DNA of 33,089 nt from Syntrophomonadaceae bacterium (GCA_028706315.1 JAQWBP010000024.1:1-33089); one strand, 5' to 3'. Positions 23,805 to 32,979 are shown, counted from the first letter of the stretch. The notes: generated from the sequence alone by a model not told the origin. Numbers and translations are program-made.

Positions 23805-25382
23805 ATGAAAAAAACCTTAACGTTCGTACTGGCATTGCTGCTGGTAGTTGTGTTATCTACCGGAACAGCGATGGCTAAACCAGATAACGGCAATGCCTGG
23901 GGGCAGGTTAAAAAACTCGAAAAGCAACAAAATTACGGGCAACTGAAAAAAGCAGAAAAGCATCAGGCGCGTGAGTTGGTGAAAAAATCGCTGCAAGAGG
24001 AATACCAGGTCTTTAGTAAGGAAAAGACTAAACAGAGTAAAAAGGTACAACTTAGAGATATCTCCCGGCACTGGGCTGCTCCTTGTATTGAAGAGATGAC
24101 CGCTATTGGGCTTTTTAAAGGCTATCCCGACGGCAGTTTTAAACCTGACCAGAAGCTTACCCAGGCTGAGGCCCTGGCTCTGGTAATGCGTATTGCCGAG
24201 GATTATGACCTTAATGTAGAGGTAGATGCAGACAAAAGTGAACTCTCCAAAGTACCGGCATGGGTACGGGGAGATGCGGACAAAGCTGCCAGAAGAGGCT
24301 TTATCAAGCTCAACCGTTTCCATTCAGCCGTACAGGCATCCAGGGCCCAGACCGCAGTTATGATTGCCAAAGCCCTAGGATTAGAACCTGTAGACACCAG
24401 TGATATGCCCTTTAAAGATGGCATCCTGATTTCTGAAGAAGATGTTGGCTACATACTAGCACTCTATCAGGAAGGAATCCTCCAAGGCAATCCTAATGGA
24501 AACTTCAACCCTAACAGTGCCATTACCCGGGCAGAAATGGCCAGCATACTGCAAAGGTTGTTAGACCAGGAAGATATTATATCAATAGACTTACCGAGAA
24601 CAGCTACCGTAGAAGAGGGTAAGTCCATCACCCTTAAGGCTACCGTTAAATATCCCAATGATAGCAGCGATAACGATAATAGTATCCGCTGGTCAAGTAG
24701 TAATACTGCTCTAGCCACCGTTAAAGACGGAGTAGTTACTGCAGCAGATGATAAGACTGGTACTGTTACCATTACAGCTACTGCTAAAAGCGGAGAATTA
24801 ACTGCATCAGCTAAATGTAAAGTTACTGTCGTAGAAGAAGAGCAGGTTACTACAGCAACATTGAAAGAGACTGGCGATGTAGAGAAACATGATGGCAAAG
24901 TATATCAAGAATATGTCTTAAGAGTAGATGGTGATAAAATTAGCCTGCATAAGGATAATGTAGAATCCATCACCCTGCAAAAAGACGACGACTCTGCTGT
25001 TAAGCTTACGGCTAATACTGACAGCACTCTCTGGTTTGATGTACAGCGCAAATCTGGAGATTACACCTTAAGAGTGGTAGATACAGATGATAATATCTAT
25101 GAAGCTGTTCTGGATTGGACTGCTCCCCGTGCGCTAATAGCTACTGCTACTGGCAATGAGGGAGAATACGATGGCAATGATTATGCCGAATATCAGCTGG
25201 GCAATCTTGATCTATCCAGTTTCAGCTACATGTATCAGATAAAACCTGATGGTAAGGTAGTGGAGCTTACTGACAACAGCGATTCCACACTGTGGTTCAA
25301 GACCGATAATCAGCTCTCTGGTAAACATACCTTCCTAATCAAGAAAAGCGGTACCTGGTACACCGCCATTATACGTTTCTAA
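23805..25382 (+). CDS. S-layer-homology surface protein with Big2 and two C-terminal repeats
   Basis: The product is 525 aa. A signal peptide is cut after about residue 23 (TAMA-KPDN). Then come a basic linker, three SLH motifs (about 80-125, DISRHWAAPCIEEM; 145-190, more diverged; 205-255, DGILISEEDVGYILALY), and a Big2 domain (about 262-345, SIRWSSSNTALATVKDG). Finally two related units of about 80 residues share a DG-x-Y-x-EY-x-L start and a DSTLWF motif. SLH motifs anchor proteins to secondary cell-wall polymer. AAAGGAGG precedes ATG 23805; an upstream in-frame ATG at 23754 would precede the signal peptide. The function of the end repeats is unknown. Confidence 0.9.
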   Translation: MKKTLTFVLALLLVVVLSTGTAMAKPDNGNAWGQVKKLEKQQNYGQLKKAEKHQARELVKKSLQEEYQVFSKEKTKQSKKVQLRDISRHWAAPCIEEMTAIGLFKGYPDGSFKPDQKLTQAEALALVMRIAEDYDLNVEVDADKSELSKVPAWVRGDADKAARRGFIKLNRFHSAVQASRAQTAVMIAKALGLEPVDTSDMPFKDGILISEEDVGYILALYQEGILQGNPNGNFNPNSAITRAEMASILQRLLDQEDIISIDLPRTATVEEGKSITLKATVKYPNDSSDNDNSIRWSSSNTALATVKDGVVTAADDKTGTVTITATAKSGELTASAKCKVTVVEEEQVTTATLKETGDVEKHDGKVYQEYVLRVDGDKISLHKDNVESITLQKDDDSAVKLTANTDSTLWFDVQRKSGDYTLRVVDTDDNIYEAVLDWTAPRALIATATGNEGEYDGNDYAEYQLGNLDLSSFSYMYQIKPDGKVVELTDNSDSTLWFKTDNQLSGKHTFLIKKSGTWYTAIIRF

Positions 25383-25400
25383 TTCTTTTCTAACCGTAAG

Positions 25401-25439
25401 CCCGGCTCCTGATAAAACAGGGGTCGGGTTTTTATTTTT
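25401..25439 (+). terminator. Terminator of the SLH protein gene
   Basis: CCCGGCTCCTG (25401-25411) pairs with CAGGGGTCGGG (25418-25428) around ATAAAA and is followed by TTTTTATTTTT. Confidence 0.85.
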
Positions 25440-25623
25440 CTCTTCTAACCAAAAATCCCTTTTCCCCCCTAAATGAAATTTTTAAAAGGAAAAATTCTCC
25501 TAATTATTGAATTATTAATTAGAAGATATAAAAGTTTTCTCCGAAAAGGGACTAAAGATCAGAATTCTGGACAGCAAAACTTTTCAGCAGGAAAAAATAT
25601 AGAAAGTTTAAGGAGTGGGATTG

Positions 25624-26439
25624 ATGGAATTTCTTATGCAGCGTTACTGGCATATTTCGGTTGTAAGGGAGAATGATAAATTTATCAGGGCTAGGACTAA
25701 TTACTCAGATTCCCGGGTAGAAATGGCAGCCGTACTTCGGGTAGCAGTGGATACTCTAAAGATCGAAGCAGCTTGGCTGGATTACACGGGCCGGCCGCCG
25801 CAGGTGATCGAGCGCCGGGAAAACATAGAGAGTCTTCGCGGAGTTATTGCCTATTTGGGGAATGGGTTAGCGCTCAGGAAAGCATTACAGGCGGTTGAGA
25901 ATGATGTAGCCCGTTCCCTCTTTAATGAGTTAGTAATAGGCATAGTTCAGGCGGAAACTTGTTTATACCAGGAAAGGGGTTACGCCACTACATCTGATTA
26001 CAGCGACGCCTGGGAGAACTTCTATGCAGGTTCTTGTCGTTATTACAGTAATACGGACAAAATAAAAGTATCCTGGGTTGATTACATAGGCCAATTAGAG
26101 CGAGAAAATAACCTTTTTGGCCGTTTTAAAAGTCAGCACTTATATCGAGAGGATAGCGTCTACAAAATTAATGGAACCATACTTGATTCCTTTCACCATG
26201 TGAGCACCAGTCTTGAACTAGATGAGAACTTGCGGGTTATAGAAGCTGAAGGGGGACTGCTGCGGGTTCCTGATAAGGTTTGCCAGCAATCGGGGATGTA
26301 TTTGTCAAATATTAAAGGGCGGGTTTTGCAGGGGCTAACCAAAAAAGAACTCGCCCATCTTTTAGGGGCCAGAGAGGGTTGTGTCCACCTTATTGACTTA
26401 ATCTATGATAGTGTCAGGACACTTGAGCTTATATATTGA
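25624..26439 (+). CDS. DUF2889-like protein of unknown function
   Basis: The product is 271 aa with no signal peptide or membrane segment. The C-terminal part (LRVPDKVCQQSGMYLSNIKG, then GLTKKELAHLLGAREGCVHL) resembles DUF2889, whose members end with a Gly-Cys-x-His-Leu motif; here GCVHLIDLIYD. The N-terminal part (MEFLMQRYWHISVVRENDKF) also contains a Cys-rich stretch (QAETCLYQERGY) and may be a related, diverged copy. ATG 25624 is 8 nt after AAGGAG. GTG 25615 overlaps that site and is less likely. It lies alone between two terminators. Confidence 0.6.
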   Translation: MEFLMQRYWHISVVRENDKFIRARTNYSDSRVEMAAVLRVAVDTLKIEAAWLDYTGRPPQVIERRENIESLRGVIAYLGNGLALRKALQAVENDVARSLFNELVIGIVQAETCLYQERGYATTSDYSDAWENFYAGSCRYYSNTDKIKVSWVDYIGQLERENNLFGRFKSQHLYREDSVYKINGTILDSFHHVSTSLELDENLRVIEAEGGLLRVPDKVCQQSGMYLSNIKGRVLQGLTKKELAHLLGAREGCVHLIDLIYDSVRTLELIY

Positions 26440-26490
26440 CGCGGGGACAGTCATTTAATAAATATAAAAACAAAAGCATATAATTGTTAT

Positions 26491-26517
26491 CCGACCTCTC
26501 AAAAAGGTCGGTTTTTT
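26491..26517 (+). terminator. Terminator of the DUF2889-like gene
   Basis: CCGACC (26491-26496) pairs with GGTCGG (26506-26511), followed by six T. The gap from here to the kinase start at 26674 shows no further gene. Confidence 0.8.
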
Positions 26518-26673
26518 GTTGGCTAGCCTCACCATGGGCCATTTTTTCGGCACAGCGACAAAAACTTCCATTTTTCCCGAAGGTTTTATAAACAGCTTTG
26601 TCAAATATATGGGGAGGAAATCAAGCCAATTGGCTGTGGAATAGAACATAAGAGGGAAAGAAGGGTAAGAACG

Positions 26674-29235
26674 GTGGGAGAAGACATTGCCGAACTACTA
26701 AAGGCAGAAAAGGAACTCCGCCATCGTCTGGCTATTGAGCAGGCTATTGCTGTCTGTTCCAGGCTGCTGGTGGGACCAGGAGAAGCAGATTTAGAAAAAA
26801 TCCTGGAGATAATGGGGAAGGCAATTGGCGCTCACAGTGCCTATATCTCTGAAAAACGCTCGCAGGGAAAGATATTCGATACTACTTATGAGTGGTGTGA
26901 TGCAGAAACCGAATCTAAGCTTAATTATTATCGCATTTTGGATTTAGTTCAGTATTTATGGTTAGCTGAACAGGTGAGTTGGGGCGAATCTATAATAATT
27001 AATAATACTGACGATATTCCTTGTGCAGCATCAGCAGAAAAAGAAATATTGCGGTTGATTAATGCCCGTGCCATGTTAATAGTTCCAATCTATGATTCTC
27101 TGCAAAATGTTAAAGGAAGTATAGAGTTTGTGGATAGGCAGGGACCACGGCAGTGGCAGGAGGCAGATATTTACTGTTTACAGGTTGTGGCGGAAATGGT
27201 GGGATTGTACTGGGAACGCCGGGAGGCAGTAAAACAGTTAAAAGAGAGTGAAGAGCGATTCCGCATGTTGACTGACACGACCCCAGCTCTAACTTTTGTA
27301 TCAATAGGTCCAGACCAACCTTTAGCTTATGTCAATGCTGCTTTTAAATCACTAACGGATCTTAACTATGAAACATGTGCTGCGCAGAATCCTTTAGAGA
27401 TGGTTCACCCTGAATACAGGGATTTAGTGAGGGCAATAGGCAAAGCTCATCGTGAGGGCACCAGGCCGCCAGCTAATCCGGCTGAATGCCAATTAGTGGC
27501 GAAAAATGATAAAGAACAGTGGGTGGTTTTATACACCAACCCTATAGAATGGGAAGGCCAGCCGGCTGTAATAGGAGTGACCCATAATATTACTAAGCGG
27601 AGAGAATTAGAAAAAGAACTAAGCCGGGCTCGTGATGAATTAGAACTCAGGGTTAAGGAGAGAACTAGGGAACTAAAGGCCATAAATCAGGCTTTACAGA
27701 TGGAAATAGAAGAACGTAAGCAGGTGGAAGCTAACCTGCGTAAGAGTGAGATAAAATTTGAAAAACTGGCCGAATCTATACCCGGCATTATATATATTGC
27801 TGATCGTGAGCGCCTGCTTTATATTAACTCAGCTACGGAGGCCATAACCGGCTATAGCCGGGAGGAATGTCTGAAAATGAGTTCCTGGCAGATGATTCAT
27901 CCAGATTATTGGCCCATTATGAAACATAATAGCTCGGAAAGAATGCAGGGTAAGAATTGTGCCCCTTATGAGCTAAAGATAGTGACTAAAGACGGCCAAG
28001 AAGTTTGGGGGATTTTATCTTCAAACAGAATAGAATATAAGGGCCGGAAAGCGTCCGTAGGCTGTATCCTGGATATTAGTGAACGGAAACAGATGGAGGA
28101 GGAGATCGCTCGGAGCAGGCAGCTGGAAGCCCTGGGAATGTTAGCCGGGGGTATTGCCCATGATTTTAATAACATTCTTACCGTTATTAGCGGCAATATT
28201 TCTCTGATCAAAATGCTGCGTCAGGTGGATGAAGATAGTGATATAACAGAAATTTTACATGAGGTAGAGGAAGCTACTATACAGGCCCAGGATTTGACAG
28301 GTCAGCTGCTTACATTCTCCCGGGGAGGGGCCCCTATAAAGGAAAGTGCTTCAGTTCAGGAACTTATTAAAGATTCTACCAGCTTTATTCTTAGAGGTTC
28401 TAATGTCCGTTGCTTTTTTACTCTCCCAGATGATTTGTGGCCGGTAAATGTAGACCGGGGACAGATTAGCCAGGTGATCCAAAACCTGGTGCTTAACGCT
28501 TGCCAGTCCATGCCCCAAGGAGGCAACATGATAATATCTGCTGCTAATGCAATGCTGGATATAAATTCGATGCCGGCATTTTCCACCAAAAGTTATGTGC
28601 GTATATCAATTAAAGACCAGGGGATTGGTATTGATGATGCGATCCTGGATAAAATATTTGATCCTTACTTTTCCACTAAGACTGGCGGCCATGGCTTAGG
28701 ACTTGCTACTGCCTACTCCATTATAAAAAAACACGACGGGGATCTTAAAATAGAATCAGAACCCGGGATAGGGACTACTGTGGAAATAATACTACCAGCT
28801 GCGGATGAAATACCGGTCCTAAAAAAGCGAGTAGAAACAGAAAGGTTTAGCGGACAGGGAAATATCTTGGTAATGGATGATGAAGATATGATTCGTAACA
28901 CCCTGGGACGAATGTTAAGGCAACTAGGTTACCAACCTTCTTTTGCTCGTGATGGTAAAGAAGCTATTAGTTTGTATAAAAAAGCCAGGCAGTCCGGTCA
29001 GGATTTTGATGTCGTAATTATGGACCTAACCATAGCAGGGGGGATGGGTGGAATCCAGGCTATTAAGGAATTAAAAACGCTAGATCCTGAGGTTAAGGCT
29101 ATTGTCTCCAGTGGTTATTGCAGTGATCCCGTGATGGCGCAATATCAGGAACATGGTTTCTGTGGGGTGTTCCCCAAACCATTTAACATCGAAACCCTGA
29201 GCCAGGTTCTAAATCAAGTTATATCCCAAAACTAA
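26674..29235 (+). CDS. Hybrid histidine kinase (GAF-PAS-PAS-HisKA-HATPase-REC)
   Basis: The product is 853 aa and soluble (no membrane segments). Domain order: GAF (about 20-185), PAS (about 190-315), coiled coil (LSRARDELELRVKERTRELK, about 315-350), PAS (about 360-475), HisKA with phospho-acceptor His at about 495 in GGIAHDFNNILTVISGN, HATPase (N-box QNLVLNACQSMP; G-boxes DQGIGIDD and GGHGLGLA), and a C-terminal receiver with acceptor D784 in VVIMDLTIAGGMGG. The H-box type (AHDFNN) is common in kinases of phosphorelays. No DNA-binding partner is encoded next to it, so its output is elsewhere. GTG 26674 is the best start, with a modest AAGGG site. It precedes the pst operon, but a shared role is only suggested by position. 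Confidence 0.9.
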   Translation: MGEDIAELLKAEKELRHRLAIEQAIAVCSRLLVGPGEADLEKILEIMGKAIGAHSAYISEKRSQGKIFDTTYEWCDAETESKLNYYRILDLVQYLWLAEQVSWGESIIINNTDDIPCAASAEKEILRLINARAMLIVPIYDSLQNVKGSIEFVDRQGPRQWQEADIYCLQVVAEMVGLYWERREAVKQLKESEERFRMLTDTTPALTFVSIGPDQPLAYVNAAFKSLTDLNYETCAAQNPLEMVHPEYRDLVRAIGKAHREGTRPPANPAECQLVAKNDKEQWVVLYTNPIEWEGQPAVIGVTHNITKRRELEKELSRARDELELRVKERTRELKAINQALQMEIEERKQVEANLRKSEIKFEKLAESIPGIIYIADRERLLYINSATEAITGYSREECLKMSSWQMIHPDYWPIMKHNSSERMQGKNCAPYELKIVTKDGQEVWGILSSNRIEYKGRKASVGCILDISERKQMEEEIARSRQLEALGMLAGGIAHDFNNILTVISGNISLIKMLRQVDEDSDITEILHEVEEATIQAQDLTGQLLTFSRGGAPIKESASVQELIKDSTSFILRGSNVRCFFTLPDDLWPVNVDRGQISQVIQNLVLNACQSMPQGGNMIISAANAMLDINSMPAFSTKSYVRISIKDQGIGIDDAILDKIFDPYFSTKTGGHGLGLATAYSIIKKHDGDLKIESEPGIGTTVEIILPAADEIPVLKKRVETERFSGQGNILVMDDEDMIRNTLGRMLRQLGYQPSFARDGKEAISLYKKARQSGQDFDVVIMDLTIAGGMGGIQAIKELKTLDPEVKAIVSSGYCSDPVMAQYQEHGFCGVFPKPFNIETLSQVLNQVISQN

Positions 29236-29304
29236 ATTCAAGTGGGGACGGTTCTTGACTTGACTTCTTTGGAAGTCAAGTCAAGAACCGTCCCCACTTG
29301 AATT
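29235..29304. repeat. Perfect palindromic repeat, 33-bp arms, 4-nt loop
   Basis: Bases 29235-29267 and 29272-29304 are exact reverse complements around TTTG. The outer arm contains AAGTGGGGACGGTTCTTGAC. It begins at the last base of the kinase stop codon. It may act as a terminator, but its perfect symmetry is much longer than needed, so I infer a REP/MITE-like mobile palindrome of recent origin. Related GGGGAC cores occur at 21620-21639 and 26443-26452. Confidence 0.85.
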
Positions 29305-29336
29305 ATGGCAGTCTCACAACTATTACTAAAAGTTAT

Positions 29337-29364
29337 TAGACAATTAACTTATAATAATTATAAT
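29337..29364 (+). promoter_or_regulatory. Sigma-A-type promoter of the pst operon
   Basis: TAGACA (29337-29342) and TATAAT (29359-29364) are separated by 16 bp in a very AT-rich stretch. Further TTAA-containing repeats around it could be a PhoP/PhoB-type box, but I cannot fit a clear consensus. Confidence 0.55.
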
Positions 29365-29406
29365 AGTTAATATAATACTTAAGTATATTTTATGGAGGTT
29401 GATTTA

Positions 29407-30321
29407 ATGAAAACTAAAAGACTGCTGTCGATTCTTTTAGTGGCTGCCATGTCATTATTCCTATTATCTGGTTGTACAGGGGAACAGCAGGGCGCGGATA
29501 ATAATCCTGCCCCAGAGCAAAAGTCCTCTATTAAGATTGGTGGTTCTAGTACTCTGGCACCGATCATTGCTAAATGTGCGGATAACTTTACCGAGGAGTT
29601 TAAGACCTGGGATAAAGTAGATGCCAGTTTACCTGAAGAACCTATAGTAATATTCGTTTCTACCGGTGGTTCTGGATTTGGTATGAAATCAGCTGTAGAT
29701 GGGACTTTTGACTTTGGTATGGTATCCAAAGACCTGAAAGATGAAGAAAAGGCTCAGTTTGCAGATGGAACTAATGTTCAACTTGGTTCCGACGTTCTTG
29801 ATATTGCAGTTAATCCCAGCAATCCTGTAGCGCAAGTAAAACCTGACCTGACTACCGAAGAGTTGAAAGCAATTTTCTCCGGTGAGATCAAAAACTGGAA
29901 TCAGCTTGATGCTAGTTTGCCGGATCGTGCTATAGTAGTTGCGGTACGTGACCTGGGTGGTGGCGCCAGCGAAGTTTTTGACAAGGCGGTAATGAAGGGA
30001 ACACCTATTTCACCTGAAGCTTTACAGATTCCCTCCATGGGCGCTCTGGCGGGCAAAGTTATGGATAATGCTGATACTATAGGATATGTTTCCTCCGGGT
30101 TGGTAAATCAGAACCCGGACAAAATTACGGCGTTAAGCGTAGATGGCATAGCTCCCACTGTAGAAAATATTGTGGCTGGAAAATATACAATTGGCAGACC
30201 ACTGCTGCTAGTTAGCCCTAATAAACCTGACAGCAAGGAAAAAGCCTTTTTAGACTACCTGCAGTCTGAGAAAGGACTCAAAGTAGTTGAGGAAATGGGC
30301 TATATTCCTTTTTCGAAATAA
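29407..30321 (+). CDS. pstS: Phosphate-binding lipoprotein PstS
   Basis: The product is 304 aa. The signal peptide ends in lipobox LSGC (Cys23). The PstS-type binding-protein signature GGSSTLAPIIAKCADNFTEEF is present, with later pocket residues in STGGSGFGMKSAVDG and RDLGGGASEVFDK. It captures phosphate outside the membrane for PstCAB. ATG 29407 is used because GGAGGT at 29395-29400 is its ribosome site; an in-frame ATG at 29392 lies ahead of that site. It is the first gene of a four-gene pst operon and is followed by an internal hairpin that may raise its expression over the rest. Confidence 0.92.
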   Translation: MKTKRLLSILLVAAMSLFLLSGCTGEQQGADNNPAPEQKSSIKIGGSSTLAPIIAKCADNFTEEFKTWDKVDASLPEEPIVIFVSTGGSGFGMKSAVDGTFDFGMVSKDLKDEEKAQFADGTNVQLGSDVLDIAVNPSNPVAQVKPDLTTEELKAIFSGEIKNWNQLDASLPDRAIVVAVRDLGGGASEVFDKAVMKGTPISPEALQIPSMGALAGKVMDNADTIGYVSSGLVNQNPDKITALSVDGIAPTVENIVAGKYTIGRPLLLVSPNKPDSKEKAFLDYLQSEKGLKVVEEMGYIPFSK

Positions 30322-30341
30322 AACTAGAAAATAGATTAAAT

Positions 30342-30376
30342 AGCGGGCAGGGTAGTCATCCTGCTCGTTATTTTTT
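30342..30376 (+). terminator. Attenuating terminator between pstS and pstC
   Basis: AGCGGGCAGG (30342-30351) pairs with CCTGCTCGTT (30360-30369), two of the pairs being G-U, and is followed by ATTTTTT. No new promoter is evident before pstC, so readthrough is expected and pstS would be made in excess. Confidence 0.7.
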
Positions 30377-30400
30377 CCTGTGGTTAGTGAGGTAAAAGAT

Positions 30401-31300
30401 ATGCATCTTGCGCAATCTAAAACTAATACCAGAGAAAAGTTTTTTGTCGCTGGTATTACTATAATTGCTGCTCTATCCAGCCTATTACTTATAGCAGTAG
30501 TATTTTTTATGCTGCAGGAAAGTTTACCGATTTGGTTAGATACAGGGGGATTTAAATTCTTAACAGGAGCTAACTGGAGACCGGTGGCGGTTCCGCCTAA
30601 GTTAGGTATTGCACCCATGCTGGTTAGTACTATGTGGGTGGCCTTAGGCGCTCTTCTTATTGCAGCTCCGCTCGGATTTGGCTGTGCTATATTCATGGCC
30701 GAATTTGCTCCGGCATGGTTAGCAGCAGTTATCCGGCCGGTTTTAAACATGCTTACCGGCATACCGTCGGTAGTATACGGATTTTTGGGGGCAGCAGTTC
30801 TGGTAAAATTTTTTGAAGTTACCTTCGACCTGGCCAGTGGTGAATCATTATTTGCCGCATCTTTAGTACTGGCTGTCATGGTTCTGCCCTTTATTGTAGC
30901 TAATTCTGAGGCCGCTTTACGTGCTGTACCTGCTGAATATCGTTATGCGGGCCTTTCCCTGGGAGTATCGAAGCCATACTTTGCGCTTCATATCCTGGTT
31001 CCCATGGCCAGAAAAGGAATGTTAGGGGCTCTGGTACTAGCCTTTGGCAGGGCTATGGGAGAAACTATGGCGGTACTTATGCTGGCCGGAAATACTTTGT
31101 TAGTGCCGACTTCCTGGTTTAGTAAGGGCGAGCCCCTGCCGGCTTTAATTGCCCTGGAATTAGGGAGCGCTACCCCGGGTACGCTGCACTATCAGGCCTT
31201 ATTTGCTGCCGGGCTGGTTCTGGTGGTATTAGTAATAGCTGTCAACGTAATAATCAATATTATCTTGCGCCGTACGCGAAGCGGGGTGAACAGTATTTGA
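30401..31300 (+). CDS. pstC: Phosphate ABC permease PstC
   Basis: The product is 299 aa with six membrane segments. The PstC family blocks LTGANWRPVAVPPKLGIAPM and VLNMLTGIPSVVYGFLGAAV are present, with the ATPase-contact loop EAALRAVPAEYRYAGLSLGVSK and GRAMGETMAVLMLAGN near the end. ATG 30401 follows GTGAGGT; a GTG at 30380 in frame is less likely. Its stop overlaps the pstA start (TTGA). Confidence 0.92.
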   Translation: MHLAQSKTNTREKFFVAGITIIAALSSLLLIAVVFFMLQESLPIWLDTGGFKFLTGANWRPVAVPPKLGIAPMLVSTMWVALGALLIAAPLGFGCAIFMAEFAPAWLAAVIRPVLNMLTGIPSVVYGFLGAAVLVKFFEVTFDLASGESLFAASLVLAVMVLPFIVANSEAALRAVPAEYRYAGLSLGVSKPYFALHILVPMARKGMLGALVLAFGRAMGETMAVLMLAGNTLLVPTSWFSKGEPLPALIALELGSATPGTLHYQALFAAGLVLVVLVIAVNVIINIILRRTRSGVNSI

Positions 31301-32142
31301 ACAAACGTAATTTAACCGACTATTTACTGACCGGATTTTTCTGGGTATCAGGGTTATTTATCCTGCTGGTACTGGTGGCTATACTAGCATATCTAATATG
31401 GCGTGGCGGAGCCTTTATAAATATGGAATTTATCCTGGGCAGTCCCGCTGGTTATCCTCTGGGCAGTGAAGGAGGCATATTTCCGGCCATAAAAGGAACT
31501 TTGTGGCTGGTACTGCTAGCCCTGATTTTTTCTATTATTCCCGGCCTCGCTACAGCTATTTACTTGAGTGAATATGGGCGTAATCAACGCCTGGCTGAAC
31601 CGGTTAACCTTCTGGTACAAAGCATGACCGGGATTCCTTCGATTGTTGTAGGTCTGTTTGTATACGCCTTGTGTGTCGTTAAACTACGCTGGGGTATATC
31701 ACTATTAGCCGGAGGAGTAGCACTAAGTCTCATGGTTTTCCCGGTTATAGTAGTTACCAGCCGTGATGCCCTGCTGGCAGTTAATGATAATTATCGCCTG
31801 GTGGCCAAGGCCCTGGGAGTATCTGAATCTTATACTCTCTGGCGCATCATATTACCCCGTGCTGTTCCCGGTATACTGGCGGGGATTCTGCTGGCTCTGG
31901 GTTACGCTGCCGGTGCCACAGCACCGATAATGGTTACTGCAGCTGCCATTATAGCCAGTTCCTCCGGGGTATTGCTAGAACCAGTTATGGCCTTGCCTTA
32001 TCACCTTTATATTCTTTTTAATGAACATATGTCTTTGGACAATGCTTATGCCACAGCACTTGTTCTGGTGCTTATGCTGCTTTTTATCAATGCTCTGGCC
32101 CTGTGGCTGCACAGCATGCAAGAAAGGAATAATGCGCGATGA
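31297..32142 (+). CDS. pstA: Phosphate ABC permease PstA
   Basis: The product is 281 aa with six membrane segments. The PstA blocks YPLGSEGGIFPAIKGTLWLV and SMTGIPSIVVGLFVYALCV are present, plus the EAA-like loop DALLAVNDNYRLVAKALGVSE. The TTG start at 31297 overlaps the pstC stop, and its own stop overlaps the pstB start, so all three are translationally coupled. It forms the channel with PstC. Confidence 0.92.
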   Translation: MNKRNLTDYLLTGFFWVSGLFILLVLVAILAYLIWRGGAFINMEFILGSPAGYPLGSEGGIFPAIKGTLWLVLLALIFSIIPGLATAIYLSEYGRNQRLAEPVNLLVQSMTGIPSIVVGLFVYALCVVKLRWGISLLAGGVALSLMVFPVIVVTSRDALLAVNDNYRLVAKALGVSESYTLWRIILPRAVPGILAGILLALGYAAGATAPIMVTAAAIIASSSGVLLEPVMALPYHLYILFNEHMSLDNAYATALVLVLMLLFINALALWLHSMQERNNAR

Positions 32143-32888
32143 ATGCGGTAGAGTTAGAAAATTTTAATACCTGGTATGGACAAGATCCTGTCTTACAGGA
32201 CATTAATATATCTTTTAATAATAATTCCATTACGGCTATCGTGGGACCGTCTGGTTGTGGAAAAACCACTCTTTTGCGCAGTATTAACCGGACTGCGGAA
32301 CTGGAAAAAGGCTTTACCTGTCAGGGTGATATACGGGTGCTGAGAACGCCTATATATCAGATAAAGGAGCTTTCTACCGTTAGGCGTCAAGTCGGCATGG
32401 TATACCAAACTCCGGTAGCACTTCCTTTAAGCATCCGGGAAAATGTACTTTTTGGGCCCAGATATTATGGCGTAAAACAACGTTCCCAGCTGGATAATAT
32501 AGTAGAAAGCTGCCTGCGCAAAGTCGCCCTCTGGGACGAAGTAAAGGATAGGCTAAAACATCCGGCGGATAAACTTTCAGGCGGACAAAAGCAGCGCCTG
32601 GCTATGGCCCGGGTTCTAGCTGTGGAGCCACAGGTACTACTATTAGATGAACCCTGTTCCAGCCTGGATCCTGCTTCAACTGGATTAATTGAGGAATTGC
32701 TGGAGGAGCTGGCTAGGGAATTATGTATCATTATTGTTACCCATAATCTCTCCCAGGCACGTCGTATTGCTCGGGAAACGATTTTTATGCTGGATGGAAG
32801 AGTAGTAGAGAGCGGGGCCACCGCTGCCATATTTGCTGCCCCCGGGAATGATAAAACGCGGGGTTTTGTCTCCGGACTCTACGGTTAA
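32139..32888 (+). CDS. pstB: Phosphate ABC ATPase PstB
   Basis: The product is 249 aa. Walker A is GPSGCGKTTLLRSINR, the ABC signature LSGGQKQRLAMARVL, Walker B VLLLDEPCSSLDP, and the H-loop VTHN. The Q-loop VGMVYQTP matches PstB (often VGMVFQKP). It supplies energy for phosphate import through PstCA. No phoU is seen in the remaining 200 bases. Confidence 0.93.
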   Translation: MNAVELENFNTWYGQDPVLQDINISFNNNSITAIVGPSGCGKTTLLRSINRTAELEKGFTCQGDIRVLRTPIYQIKELSTVRRQVGMVYQTPVALPLSIRENVLFGPRYYGVKQRSQLDNIVESCLRKVALWDEVKDRLKHPADKLSGGQKQRLAMARVLAVEPQVLLLDEPCSSLDPASTGLIEELLEELARELCIIIVTHNLSQARRIARETIFMLDGRVVESGATAAIFAAPGNDKTRGFVSGLYG

Positions 32889-32899
32889 TGAAAACAACA

Positions 32900-32952
32900 G
32901 CGGGGATGGGTGGGTTGAACCTGTCCCATTCTTCCCCCTGCCACCTCCCCGC
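32900..32952 (+). terminator. Hairpin after pstB
   Basis: GCGGGGA (32900-32906) with GGTGG (32909-32913) pairs with CCACC and TCCCCGC (32941-32952). There is no T-tract, so termination may be factor-dependent. Confidence 0.4.
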
Positions 32953-32979
32953 CGCGAAAGTTCCCCAAAAATAAGTCAC

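Noticed and set aside
25473-25676. 67-codon open frame before the DUF2889-like gene
   Set aside because: No ribosome site, overlaps the better-supported start at 25624, and the composition reflects AT-rich spacer.
29392-29406. pstS start at ATG 29392
   Set aside because: GGAGGT lies inside the first codons of that reading; ATG 29407 follows it and begins a proper signal peptide.
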